Counted from the stretch's first letter, positions 11,441-23,099 are shown. The stretch: DNA of 64,000 bases from Epiperipatus broadwayi (GCA_028023455.1 JAQFVV010012404.1:14745000-14808999); one strand, 5' to 3'. Program-made: numbers and translations. Notes: generated by a model from the letters alone, not told the origin.

Positions 11441-12470
11441 TTATATATGCTGCTTGTTATTTTCAACTTAAAGAGATTGTCATGCAAAAAAATATTGTGT
11501 CAGAACAGTAGTTATCAATATTGATATTCTTCAAATTGATGGATCAATAAAAAAATAACATACGTTGCTAATTTCATGAACAAAACACACACACACACAC
11601 ACAAAGCAGATAAGAATACATTCATATAAACAATTAGTGTATACGTTTAATAAGAAAAAAAAAGTTGAATAATTGATTAGAAAAAGAACCAGAAAAGCAT
11701 GGGGGCTTTAGACAAATGGATTTGATAGGAAATGGAAAAGTTAATTTAAATGAATAAAATGTGAAAAAATGCATTGAAAAGTTTTAAGTAATCTTAAATG
11801 AATAAAAAATATGAAGGAAATTTAAAAAAATAAAATAAATTTTGATTAGCCATATGCTAAAGAGATAAATTATGAAGAAATATCTGGAGTGGTGAGAGAA
11901 AAAACCCCCAAATAGAATATTCAAATATAATTAAAAAAAAAAAGGAATAAGAAGTAATGAAGTTTGAAGGTGTTTTGCAATGATGAGTACTATCTAACTG
12001 TTATCATGATGAGGAAAAGTATGTTTTTCTTTTTTTTTTTAGACTGTATATGTTATATATTGGTAAAAATACTCAATACTTTCTTTATATAAAATAATTT
12101 GAGTATATAAAATAAATTTAATTTATAATATAAAAAACTATAAATTTATTATTATATTTTAAAATATTAGTTAATTATTCAAGTTACATTTTAAAATATA
12201 ATTACATTCTTGTTTACTTTTACCAATGTTAGCCTCCATGACTGTTTTCAAATTTTATTTTACTTTAATATCCTGGGGATACATATAAAGTTTTTTGCGC
12301 AACTTATTATTAATATAGTGTGCAAATTTGCAATTCTAGAATAAGTCTTTTGTTGATTAAATGTCATTTATTAAATTACTTAGACTTACTTTAGTATATA
12401 ACACATTTTTATATTAAAATTTAAATTGTAGTTTTAGTTCCTTTTTTATGGACATTACTTGAGAGCCACT
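11441..12470. other. AT-rich spacer with an (AC)n microsatellite
   Basis: Holds a short (AC)n run at about 11585-11602 and several A-runs. I see no gene. The region probably includes the 5' untranslated part of the following LINE, but I cannot fix where that element begins. Confidence 0.5.
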
Positions 12471-12479
12471 ATTTGCAAA

Positions 12480-14604
12480 TTAGAGCATATCCATGCAAGC
12501 AGGTTTGAAGAGTAGAAGAGGCAGTATAAAGTCAAATATAGAATAGGTGACTTGAAAAATAAGGAATATGGATAGCATTTTATTCCACAATGCATATATA
12601 ATTGGCAGAAAGAAACTAGGTGTGCTCTGGTAGTGTACCATGTGTTATGAGGTTTATCATTTGAAATGTTTGAATAAGACTAGGAGGGATGTAACAGGTT
12701 TATGGTTATATAGACAGTGTGTATATGCTATAAAAGCGGTGAAAAAGTGGTTTCTAAGTGTCGATAGTCTAAAGAGAAAGTCAGGGAAAATAGTGCAAAA
12801 TGTTGTTGAGGAAGATAGGACAAAAGTATGGGTTTAGTTGAATGTCAGGAGATATGGAGGGAGAAATTAGTAGTGCAATGGAGATATTAGCCAAAGAATA
12901 AGTAAGATAGAGGAAGAGGTAAAGGATGTAGAAGCAAAATTTAATATCATTAGAGATGAAGTGTGAGCAGATGAAGGAATTATTGAATAGGTATGATAAG
13001 GAAGAAGTGGGTAAGGAGGTCCAGAAGGTGGTACAAAATGGTATGGATGGAGTAGAGAAAGTAGACTATGAGACAATATTGATAAGAGATTCATTAATTA
13101 GAGAATGTGGGGATATAATTGCAAGGGAAAATAAAAGCAGGTATGTAAGAATATGTTTTCTTGGTGCTAGAATTAGAGATGTGACTGATAAGGTAAAAAA
13201 GCAAGGTAGTAGAGATGTTTATATTATGGGACGGACTAATAATTTATCATAACCATCAGAGAGAGTAATGTATGAGTATATAGAATTGATTAGGAATTTG
13301 AGTAAGATAAAAGGAAGAGTATGGATAGTAGGATTATTATCCAAGATTTGACAAGAGGTATTTATTAGATAGGGCATGTTCTATAAATGAGAGATTGAAA
13401 AAAATATATGAGAGAAATGATATTATGTTTGTGGATGTGTGGGATTGGTTTATTGGAAAGAGGGAGTTATATAGTAAAGATGGATTGCATTTAGGAAAAC
13501 AAGAAAGTGAAGTTTTAGGGAGTCTGATTTATAAAGAATATAATTCAGGAAACTTATGAAGGGGGGTGGGATTTTCAATTGCAGTGTTATCAAATGGAAG
13601 AATAATGGATGGGATGTAAGAAATAAGCAAAGGATAGTTGATTTAGATGTAAGTGTAGATGTGGAGAGAGAGTGGGTCTGTAAAATTAATGGTAAGAAAA
13701 TTATTTATGAATGTAATGGAGAAGAAAGAAACAAAAGAATTTATAAAAGAGTAGTTAGGAAAGAAGAAATTGTTAAAATTGGCTATTTGAATATGCAAGG
13801 TGATAGGAGACCAGAAAAGTGGCTGGAATTAAACAAAACAATTGAAAATGAAGAGCTTGAGGTATTAGCAGTAGTGGAAATACATCTAAGAGAAGAAGAA
13901 TCTATTCTGGAAGATTTGGTATGGCAGGGTATAAATAGAAAAGAAGAAGAAAAAAGGGGCGGGGTATAGGTGTTATATCAAAAAAATATTTAAATACTGT
14001 TAAATGTCAAGAACATTTGTGGTTTGAAATAAGGTGGAGAAGACAAAATGGATGGTGGCTATAGTTTACATAGCTTCTGGAGATAGTCAAACTATAATGG
14101 AGTGGAACAGTAGCTATGAATGCCAAGTTAAGGATATACAGAGTTTTAAAGAAAAGGGGAAGATAATACATGGTTTTAGGGGATATGGATGGACATATTG
14201 AAGAAATTGATGATGTAGATAATAAGAATGGACAGCTTTTGAATACAATTTGTCAGAGAGTGTATTTGAGCATTGGAAATTTATCAAGTATTTATGAGGG
14301 ACAATACACATGGTCTAGAAGTAATATATTCCACACAATAGATTATGTATTGATAGACAAAGAGGGAATGAATGAAATATGGAAAATTAAGGTGTTTGAT
14401 AATGAAGAGAGAGTATGTAATAGTGATCATAGCTTCTTTGTAATAGAAATGGTTAGTAATGTGATGAAGAATAGAAAGAAGAGTAGAAACAATAGTAAAA
14501 GATGTGGATGGAGAGTGAATGATAAGAATAAGTTAGAAGAGTATAAAATACAAGTTGAAGAAACCATGGAAGAGTTGGTTGGGGATGAGTATAAGGATTG
14601 GTAT
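12480..14604 (+). pseudogene. LINE, 5' part: PHD-like finger, SGNH esterase and endonuclease
   Basis: Base composition shifts to a G/A-rich coding strand. Reading across frameshifts, three domains follow in order. Near 12640-12720 CYEVYHLKC then LYRQC resembles the His-x2-Cys and final Cys of a PHD-type finger. At 13080-13555 an SGNH-hydrolase pattern appears: ICFLGARIRDVT, then GRTNN (for GxTNN), then MFVDVWDWF and DGLHL (block V). At 13780-14604 an exonuclease-endonuclease-phosphatase domain carries LNMQG, E.HL, LGDMDGH (for GDFNxH), YTW, TIDYVLID and CNSDHSF. SGNH esterase and PHD domains in ORF1 are known from CR1/L2-type LINEs of animals. The coding sequence stops at 14604, where an insertion breaks it, and resumes at 17598. 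Stops and frameshifts show the copy is dead. Confidence 0.75.
14601..14604. repeat. Left target-site duplication (GTAT)
   Basis: The same four bases occur at 17598-17601, directly after the insert. Keeping one copy gives an uninterrupted LINE coding frame, which supports it as a true duplication. Confidence 0.65.
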
Positions 14605-15459
14605 TGAAACGATAACTTTCTAAGCCCCTATCGTTTCACCATCAAACCTAATGACACACTCATCTGTGCTAAGGTTGAACCTATTTAAATATTAATAAAT
14701 TTAAAATTCGCTCATGTCTGTCTAAACAGTATTATATAGTTACGTGTAAACCAACGCTATAATTAGATAGGATTAGTAAAATTATAGTGTACTAAATTTA
14801 CTTAATATTTCTAAAAATGTTCGTTATATTATTTAAGTTAAGAGTAAATTATTAATTTTGTTGTTTAATATTGTAATTTCATATGTGGATATATAATCTG
14901 TGCTATATAGAAGAAAGACATGATTTTAAAATATGTAAAAGCCATTATCTAAAAAAATAATATTAAAAGTTTCTTTAAAAATTGTTAAAAGATTTCTTGT
15001 TTTAAATATATTTCAGGGAAAAGTTTCTCAAAAATATATTTAAAAGCTATATCAAAATATGTTTGTAAATTATTTTAAATAAATATGTTAAAAAGGTTTT
15101 CGTTTTAAAAAAATGTTAAAACGTTGTTTTAATGTAAGATAAAAATAAAAGCTGATCAAGTAATTAAAAAGATTTCTGGTTGTAAACAAGTGTCATTAAC
15201 GACCACACCTGGAATTGGTAAAAAGTAAAACTAGTTCAAAATTTACTAATTAAAATCTCCTTAGATAAGATTAAGTTATTTTAAAATCTAAATTGGACAT
15301 TGTTTGCAACGAAAAATCTTAATTATAATAATAGCTTATGGAATGTTTCTAACATAAGTTATCTAAGATTTTAAAAATCTGGATTATAAATTGAAAAATA
15401 TTTAATTAAATTCCTGAGTTTAGTGAGTCTTGAGGTGATAGATTCTGATAAGGAAAAGA

Positions 15460-15467
15460 TATAAATA
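15460..15467 (+). promoter_or_regulatory. TATA box (TATAAATA) in the LTR-like insert
   Basis: TATAAATA sits about 60-70 bp upstream of a GC-richer segment that carries an ATG at 15529. This spacing fits RNA polymerase II initiation near 15490. It is a prediction from motif and position alone. Confidence 0.45.
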
Positions 15468-15528
15468 CTCTGTATTTTTAACAAGGGATGGACAGCCATA
15501 TTTTTAGAGAGAATTGCAGCCAGTCTCC

Positions 15529-15783
15529 ATGTTTGTTAAATGTTTAACATGTCCGGCTAAAAGCGGGCATTTCTTTGCTGTTACTCTGCGGGGAGAATGG
15601 GGGTTTCGCTCGTCGAAATGCCTGAACCACTATCATGCCGATAGAAGAGACAAGCTTCACAGAATGGGAAAGATGATGCCGCCAGCCGCCCAGTCAAACT
15701 CACCAAACCTACAGCAAGAACTTACAGTCCAGATAAATAATACCGGTACCGTTTTATTTTTCAAACCACAGAGCTCTGTGTAA
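15529..15783 (+). CDS. Unknown 84-residue ORF with Cys/His pattern inside the LTR-like insert
   Basis: I do not recognise this protein. The first ATG (TCTCCATGT context) is at 15529; upstream codons in frame stay open only to a TTG. The product is basic and has Cys-x2-Cys near residues 5-8 (CLTC). About 24 residues later comes a Cys-x2-His-x-His cluster (CLNHYH), so it could be a small zinc-binding domain, and the second half is Gln/Pro/Asn-rich. The ORF sits 60-70 bp downstream of a TATA box, and its GC content is clearly above the flanks, suggesting past selection. It may be the first exon of a spliced element protein, with a possible donor at ACCG/GTACCG near 15748, or an LTR-encoded accessory frame. 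It could also be a captured host exon. Chance is less likely given composition and context but not excluded. Confidence 0.4.
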   Translation: MFVKCLTCPAKSGHFFAVTLRGEWGFRSSKCLNHYHADRRDKLHRMGKMMPPAAQSNSPNLQQELTVQINNTGTVLFFKPQSSV

Positions 15784-17177
15784 ATCTTTATATATAAGTT
15801 AGCTAACTCTCTTTTTAAAATAATTATAAAACTAAATGTAATCAAAACTTAAATCCATTTAAAATTTTAAATATGTCAATTGCTATCAAAATTTAATGTT
15901 GTTGAAGTTTAAATAATCGGACTATTTTTATATTTTCCATTCACTTAAAAGTAAATTATAAGTGTCTAATTTAAAGTTATATCACTGCGGTTGTGTCTAT
16001 ATTTCTTTGCTTATTTTAAATGCTTATTATATTTTATATGCCAATATTTCGAAACAGTGGGCACTTAATTTCATATTTTTAAGAAGATATTATTTGAAAA
16101 TCTTCGCGTAATTTGTTTATAGCATCAACTTTCTGTGCTGTTTCGAAATCCTATTTTTATATTATTTAAATGATTTAATATGTGAAATGTGGCTTTTTTA
16201 GTCAACCATTTAAAAACTTAACAGTTTTATTAAGAATTAAATTTAGCGTTGATCGTATTTATAAGTATATTTATCATTTAAGTTCTTAAGTCCATAGAAA
16301 TATACTTTCCCTCCTTAAATATTTATTATCTATAAGTAACTTAATAGATTGAGCATGTCAGAGTGCAGATTTATTAATATTCCCTTTAGTAGCATAGACA
16401 TTTATTATCAGGCTACACAAGAGTTGGTCCCAATTTGATAGAGCTAATATGCTATTGTCCCGTATTTCATAGTATGAAATATACTATTCTTTGCTTGGCG
16501 GATGTGACATTATTTTATAAAATTATTCTCGTTTTGCTGCTATACGTAATATACGTATATCAAGATGGAGCTACAGCATTGCCAGCACATCTTCTCTTAT
16601 AGGGTAGAGCAGTAGCGAAGCCTGAGCCAAGGCCAGGTTAGCACATAACTCCCCTGCCATTCCTGAACACAATGTTCCTTTTTATGCAGCATTGCAATCA
16701 GTTACAGGGTACCAGCATTTGTCACAAGAACCCTGAAGTTATTTCATCCATCCACAGAGCGACTTTTCCTATTATTGTTTACCTGTGCCATAGCGCATTG
16801 ATAAAATCTTATGCAGCCAACTCTCCCACCTTAACATAACGCTTTCAGCATTCTGAAATTTTCTCTCGAAAGCCATGTTCGATCGATCGTTACTTGAGCT
16901 GGTTTATGCACTCATTACTAAGTCATATTGTATATTTTAGTAAATGAATTCATGATCAAAGTTCAATATAATTATTTATATAACAGCCACAAATTTAATA
17001 AGATTGGTTTATCGAGATTTATAGACATAATGTAGTGATTGATTATGTATTAATTGTAAAGCAATTCATAAGATTGGCACATGTTAAACACATCTATGAA
17101 AATTTAATGATTATTTATGTAAGGCTATTTTGAATTACCCAATGTTTGCGTACATTCTATGCTGAAATGCTATTGTA

Positions 17178-17183
17178 AATAAA
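17178..17183 (+). promoter_or_regulatory. AATAAA polyadenylation signal in the LTR-like insert
   Basis: AATAAA lies about 415 bp from the right end of the insert, and a second copy follows about 30 bp later. The position fits the R/U5 part of an LTR. In AT-rich DNA this hexamer is common, so alone it is weak. Confidence 0.35.
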
Positions 17184-17597
17184 TGAAATATGGATAGAAA
17201 AATTGTAAATAAATGTATAATTAGTTTAATGTATTTCGTTCTCTGTCTTGTTATAGATCTAATTCAATCCAATTCTAATTATTATTTATAGTCTACATAT
17301 GTGAAAACTATGCATTAAGTTAAATTAAATTAGTGATATATTTTAGACAATTAAGAACCTTTTTTTTAATTATCAGAGTCTTATTGCATCTCCATGACCT
17401 ATGTCGGCCTTGTGGAAAGAGGTATACTACATGTAATTTCAAGATGATCATTCGTAGGGTCTTGAGTCTTGGAATCCTGGCTTACGAGTTGAAGTGTGGT
17501 CGGACTCGGGATGTTACAGTCCTAGTCTGGTCAGCTTCAGTCTCTTTTGCTTGGATTCTGAATTCTGTTACGCGAATGTACAAACTTGACTGTTACA

Positions 17598-20050
17598 GTA
17601 TAAAGAAGTAGAAAAAGTGACAAATAGGGTTTTAGGTGAGAATATTCAAAGAGTAAAAGTAGTAAAAAAATGAGAGTTAGTAAAAGTGTAAAAGTGAGGA
17701 AAAAGCATGCAGAGAATATAAGTGTGCTATTAAGAATAAAGAAAGTGAAAAAGATATTAATGCTAAATGGGAGAAGTATGTAGAAAAGAAGAAGTTGGCT
17801 AAAATAGATAATTATATAGAGAGAATGAAATTGAATAGTAAATTGTTGGAGCATATTAATAAAAGTGAAAGAAATGGGGGTAAAAAAATTGGATTAAAAG
17901 GAGAAATGTAGTGGGGGAGATAGTATTGCTAGATGATGAGGAACTAGAGTGTAGCTCTAGAGAAGAATTAGAGAGAATCTTAAATAGGTATGTAATGGAT
18001 ATAGAAAAGATGTTATATGTGAAGGACAGAGTGATAGAAAACATGAAAGCATATAGTAATGGGAATATAAGGTTTACAGAAAATGAACTGAATGAGGCAG
18101 GGAAGAAATTGAAAAATGGAAAGGCAAGAGGTTTAAATGGATGGGCAGCAGAGATGGTAATGAATTTAGGGTATAGGACAAAAGTAAAGCTATTATCATG
18201 TTTTAATAAGATGGCACAGAAGAGAGTTTTTCCAGGTAGTTGGAGTAATACAAGAATAAGATTGTTATTTAAAGGCAAGGCTAATGATAATAGAAAGTTA
18301 AACAATTATAGACTGATAGCAGTATTAAAACAGGCAAAACTCTACATACAATATTGCCACTCAGTGCAAGCCAGAGCATATGATGATCACATGATGTTTA
18401 CTGATAGCGGTAACATCAGCTTTATATAAAGTTTTCTCATATATGGTGGCTAAAAGAGTTGCAAAATGGATGGAAGAAAATAATGTAGTGGGGGAAATGT
18501 AAGAGTTTTAGATCAGATAGGTATATAGGAGATAGTTTATTTGTAATTACACAACTTATGGATACGAATAGGAATTTAGGTAGACTGTTATATATGAGTT
18601 TTATAGCTATAGAGAAGCATATGATAAAGTAAATAGAAATAGATTATGGGTAAGTTTAGCAAATTTGGGAATGGATGAAGTTTTAGTGGATATTATTAAG
18701 AAATTATATGAAAAGTAATTACTATACATATCAATTAGGGGATATAGAATCAGTTAAAGTTTAAAATGCGGTGGGACTAAAGCAAAGATGCCCTACGTCA
18801 CCTACTCTGTTTTTGTTGCATTTGAGTGAAGTGGAGAGAGCAACAGAAAGACTAGGAAGCGTGATGAGATACCTTTAACATGTGGCAAGAGAGTATATAC
18901 TTTGTTGGGCCTTTGTGTGCAGAAAGAAGAGAAGATATGGAAATTATGTTGAGGACATGCACAAGGGTGGGTAAAGAGATGGGGATTAAATTTAGTAAAG
19001 AAAAATCAAATATAATGATGGTTAATACTGGGGAAAGAGAAGATGAAGAATTTTTATTGGGGGATATAAAGTTAAGTGTGGTGAATAGATATAGTTATTT
19101 GGGAATCATCATAAGTAATCAGAAAAGTTGCTTGGATGAATGGGAGAAAAAATTGATAAATGAAGCAAAGAAAAGAAAGAGATTGATAAAGAAATTAACA
19201 GTGTTTTTATATAATAAATATGATGTAGCTAGAATTGTATGGAAGGGAATTGCAGTAGCAGGATTAATATATGGCAATGATGTGTTATGTGTTAGTAAAG
19301 GAGTATTAGATTACTTAGAAAAAGTAGAGAGGGAAATAGGAAGACATGCATTAGATGCAGATGTGTGGAAAGCAAAGGAAGCAATTCAAGGAGAAATAGG
19401 ATGGTCATGTTTTTATATGAGAGATGCAAAATGAAAATATTCATTAGATTGCAGTTTATGGATAATAAAAGTATAGCCAAAATAGTATTTAATTGGTTTA
19501 CGAGTAAAGAGCAGGCAACAAGATGGATGAGGAAGGTAATGCGATATGCAGATGATTTGGATAAATGGGATAAAAGAATAGATGCATTAATAAAGAATAG
19601 GGAGTTAGAGAGATGGAGAACTAGTATGGAGAGTAAAAACAGTTTAAGTATATATAGAAGTAAACGGAACATTGGGTGCGAGTTATTTTATAACAATAGC
19701 AAGGGATCTTTAGCAACAAGTGAATATATACGTAAATGGAAAAATATGGGTGATTTATTCTGCAGGTTATATAAGGCATAGAAAATATTAGGCATCTCTT
19801 AATTCAGTGTGACTGCTTGAAAGCAGAAAGGGTACAAATAATGAAGTTATGGAAGAATAAATATGAACAAATTAATTATACAGAAGTGGATTATTGGTTT
19901 TTATGCTGGGTTTGGGAAAAGAAAAGGGCGATTTAGATATTAAGGCCATGGAATAGACAAAAATTACGTTGTGGAAATGGAATGGAGCAGATTATGGGAA
20001 AACTTAGGGTGGGGAATGGAAAGGGAAGGTAAGGTTTCTTTGGGTTATGA
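17598..20050 (+). pseudogene. LINE, 3' part: reverse transcriptase and C-terminal region
   Basis: Continues the element broken at 14604. RT landmarks appear in order across frameshifts. KNGKARGLNGWAAEMV is near 18110-18160 and FPGSWSNTRIRLLFKGK near 18228-18280. NNYRLIAV (for NYRPIxL) is near 18303-18322, the frame resumes at 18410 with TSALYKVFSYMVAKRV, and FRSDRYIGDSLFVITQL follows near 18510-18560. GLKQRCPTSP (for GxxQGCPxSP) is near 18775-18805. The FADD catalytic box is lost near 18900 by a deletion or frameshift, and KFSKEKSNIM and YSYLGIIIS follow. Three open frames of 138-184 codons remain. The C-terminal part is rich in Trp, Arg and Lys. The 3' end is uncertain. Confidence 0.75.
18325..18399. 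mobile_element. 75-bp insertion with 13-bp target duplication in the RT frame
   Basis: The RT phrase NNYRLIAV/TSALYKVF is broken by 88 bp. The segment 18312-18324 (ACTGATAGCAGTA) recurs at 18400-18412 with one mismatch (G for A), framing a 75-bp insert with no coding sense. A 13-bp duplication is the length typical of LINE-endonuclease insertion, so the insert could be a SINE fragment or another processed RNA. It adds a number of bases not divisible by three and shifts the frame. No terminal inverted repeats or poly(A) were seen. Confidence 0.65.
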
Positions 20051-20235
20051 GGTTTCTTTGGGCATAGTTGCTGATAGATTCCTGACTCAGTATAAGAAGT
20101 CACAGTGCATCACATCACTGCAATGGACATCAAGATTCATTGCTTCAAATTTTGTGACAGGAACACATTAAAATATATATATTTAAAAATGTTAAAAATA
20201 TTTTCAATTTAAATTTTTTTTTTAATGCTGAAGAT
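20051..20235. other. LINE 3' flank
   Basis: Probably the 3' untranslated end of the LINE. No sharp poly(A) tail or target duplication is recognisable; a TA-rich stretch follows at 20174. Confidence 0.4.
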
Positions 20236-20440
20236 TTTTATGAGGTGATAATGAAGTATCAGTCTGCCAGTAGTTTGAATTCAAATCTCAATACTAGATA
20301 AAACCTAGCAAAAACTTTTTCAGATTTAAATAGGGGGAAGGTCCAGCTAACTGGACTATATTTATCCTAGTGACTATTCAATATTGGCCAATAAATGGTT
20401 AACTTGTTATTTTAAGTTTGACAGCAAAACACTTGCACTA
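20236..20440 (+). repeat. Possible old tRNA-derived SINE
   Basis: Contains GTTTGAATTCAAATCTC, which resembles a degraded RNA polymerase III B box (GGTTCGAATCC), about 35 bp after an A-box-like GGTGATAATGAAG. A CTTTTTCAG block then appears, shared with a similar segment at 22056-22210. The likeness is weak and rests on two short blocks. Confidence 0.3.
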
Positions 20441-21440
20441 TTCAGCAAGCTTGGTAAGCTTTACTCTCAGTTTTTCCAGTATGTGGTAATATTAAAAAGA
20501 TTTTTAATTAATGATTAAACATTAAATAAGTAAATTTTACGAGATTTAGAATTGCTACATATATATATACGGTATATATAAAAATATATTTCTAAATATA
20601 GAAATAATGAAGCTTATTGTGCTTAAATATTTTTATAATATAATAATTTGTTTAACAGTTTATGGAAGTTTAAAATTAGTTAAATTTTCAAGGGCATTTA
20701 AATGAGCAAATAGCATTACTAGCGAGTCCTTATGTTATTAAAAGGATGTGATCAGAAGATTTTGTGAAAGAAAAACCTTTTAAACATTTCATTTTCTAGG
20801 TCATGACTTATCGGATTTATTATATAAATTATTAAACATTGACATTTGTTGCACATGCAATATAGATCGTCTATAAGTCATGTCAGCTTTTAATAAACAG
20901 AGGATGTAGAAATTTTATGTTTTAAAAGCTATAAGAAAAATGTATCTTAATGTATTAGATTTTTTTTTTTTTTAAACCCAGAAAAAAATAATTTGAAGTA
21001 TATATTTTCTTAATTGATTAAATAATCTATTAAAACTGTACATACGCACGTGTGCTTACTATTTAGGATATTTGTATTTAAGTATATTAACTAAAGTTAA
21101 AATAAATTTGACTTGTTAAGTGAGTATAATAATAGTAATAATTTAAAAGAGTGGTTTACCTCAAACTTTAATTGATAACTTCGCCAGGTAAATTGCTTTT
21201 GCTTTAGTTTAATCTCTAATGGATATAATAAATCTTTATGATTAATGTAAATGGTTAATATATTAATCTGCCATAATCATTACCTGGAAAGAGTGGAAAT
21301 ACTACTGTGAGTAAAACTAAGGTAATACGTAGGTACTTTTTGATTGTCGATTTTTAAATTAAAAGTCTATGAAATAGCCAATTGAATATCATTGTCGGTT
21401 AATTGATAAATTATATTAATTTTTTTTATTATTACTGTGT
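20441..21440. other. AT-rich region, no gene seen
   Basis: Stop-rich in all frames, with a small TATATATAC/GGTATATATA palindrome at about 20563-20580 and several poly(T) runs. Confidence 0.5.
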
Positions 21441-21741
21441 CATGCACTTTTACAAATCTACATTCACAAGACCATGAGCATCAGTTTAAAAAGCATAAGT
21501 GTACACTTATAGTTAGATCTTATCTATATATAAGCCAATCTCAGCTCATTGTGCTGAAATAAGGACTTTAACCTATGGTTTGCCTGAATTACAAATTATT
21601 AATTGAATTGTACTAACTTATTCATTATATAGCAAGATAAAGATAAGTTCTAAGCATAAGCATACACTTATGCTTTTTAACACTTATGCTTTTTAAACTG
21701 GTACTCATGGATGAGTGCATATAAATTTGTAAAAATGCATG
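21441..21741. mobile_element. About 300-bp MITE with 60-bp terminal inverted repeats
   Basis: The left arm (about 21441-21503) is the imperfect reverse complement of the right arm (about 21680-21741). The ends begin CATGCA(C/T)TTTTACAAAT, and the inner parts share the block CAGTTTAAAAAGCATAAGTG. The right inner arm carries an extra partial copy of the CACTTATGCTTTTTA block. There is no coding capacity. Size and structure fit a non-autonomous DNA transposon; the target duplication is not clear, so the superfamily is unassigned. Confidence 0.65.
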
Positions 21742-22055
21742 ATTGGACGTTTGCTCCCTTTATAATATTACATACATAATCAGTGCTATAAAAATATTAT
21801 TCTATTAAAGTATATGTTCTAAACATTTTAAAAAGGCCTTTTTTAAAATTTTATGTGGGAACTCATAAATTTTACTATACCATTATCTGGAAACAAAATC
21901 TCATTGAATTTTATATCTTTTTCCAGATAGCTCATAAAGATATAATTTCGCAATCCAATACTGATCTTCTATTTTTAATATAAATATGATTATAGTAGGG
22001 TGCAGTTTTCACTACTCATAAAGTATTATAGTAACTGCAAGCATTGAAAGATCTT

Positions 22056-22210
22056 TGTGATGTAGTGTTTAGCATAGTCTGAGATTTGAATGTCAGTGCA
22101 ATTTGAAACTTTTTCAGGCAGATAAATTTTTTTTAGTAGGGCTAGGAATCTTCCCCACATATTTTATATCAAAGTCAATTTGACAGTCAGTTATTATTGG
22201 CTAAAAAGTA
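22056..22210 (+). repeat. Possible old tRNA-derived SINE
   Basis: GTAGTGTTTAGCATAGTCTGAG resembles a tRNA D-arm/A box, followed about 45 bp later by a CTTTTTCAG block and then a TAGGGCTAGGAATCTTCC stretch. A similar arrangement occurs at 20236. The B box is not well preserved. Confidence 0.3.
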
Positions 22211-23099
22211 ATTTAGGTTTATTTTGATTGGCCACATAAGTATTTCAAAAACATAAAAAAAAAATACAATTGCAACATAATGAAACATTTATCAGTAGCG
22301 AAGGATCATTCAGCAGAAGTTGAGCCCATGATTTATCTTTTCCCTATTATGAAAATAATAATTTCATTAATGGCATCAAATATCAATAGACATTTATGAC
22401 TAGTTTCCGATTAATTTCTTTTCATTCAAATAGAAGAAATATTTTCATGAATGAAGAAATATTTTCCATTATTTAATGTCTAAATAAATAAACTGATTTT
22501 TATTATAAACTAAAAAATCCGAGTCGACTTTTAATATATAAGAAATAATATATTTGTTATAAAATTGATTTCACTATTATATATTGAATAAGCAAGTTGT
22601 GTTTAATTTATGAAATCTTAATGTTTTCAAACTTTCAAGTTTTTAGCATAAATAGCATAATAAAATGAAAGACGACTACTAGAGCAATAATGAAACAATT
22701 ACTTCTTCTTGGCTTAGGGCTAATTTTTAAAAAAATTGTCATATAATTTTCACTTACTAGGTCAATGCTTTACTGATTGGTTATAAAACGGAGACCATCA
22801 TGCTGATTGTATATAGATATTACAAATTGACATTGGTATAAGATAGTAATTTCTGAGGAAACTTAGAATGAGTCAAAATATCAAGAACATTTTTTAGTAT
22901 TTGGTAGGTTGTGAGCAGTTACTTCATATATATATATATATGTCAAAATGGTATTTGTGTGTCATTGTTTAATAAAATTATAGGTACTGTTTTATTTAGT
23001 CTGTCTGGGTCACTTTTTGCCACTAAAGTGAACTACTGAATCACTGCTGACACAAGCAAGTGCTAAATAACATTAGATATTTCATCATAATCATCTATG
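22211..23099. other. AT-rich region, no gene seen
   Basis: Only short frames and a TA microsatellite near 22927-22942 are visible. Confidence 0.5.

Larger units (their letters stand above)
14605..17597 (+). mobile_element. 2,993-bp LTR-like insertion (solo-LTR candidate) inside the LINE
   Basis: The LINE reading frame is cut between 14604 and 17598, and removing the segment restores a continuous frame (DEYKDWY then KEVEKV). The insert begins TGAAAC and ends GTTACA, so it has the TG...CA ends of an LTR. It is flanked by the same 4 bp, GTAT, at 14601-14604 and 17598-17601, as expected for integrase-made target duplications. It has a TATA box (15460-15467) and AATAAA signals near its right end (17178 and 17208). 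I found no gag, protease, RT or integrase and no second copy of its ends inside it. A solo LTR is therefore the simplest reading, though nearly 3 kb is very long for one. A severely deleted retroelement or another TG/CA-ended element remains possible. Confidence 0.65.

Noticed and set aside
17537-18305. Long minus-strand open frames opposite the LINE (105 and 149 codons)
   Set aside because: They are antisense shadows of A/G-rich RT coding sequence and consist of Leu/Phe/Ser-rich sequence.
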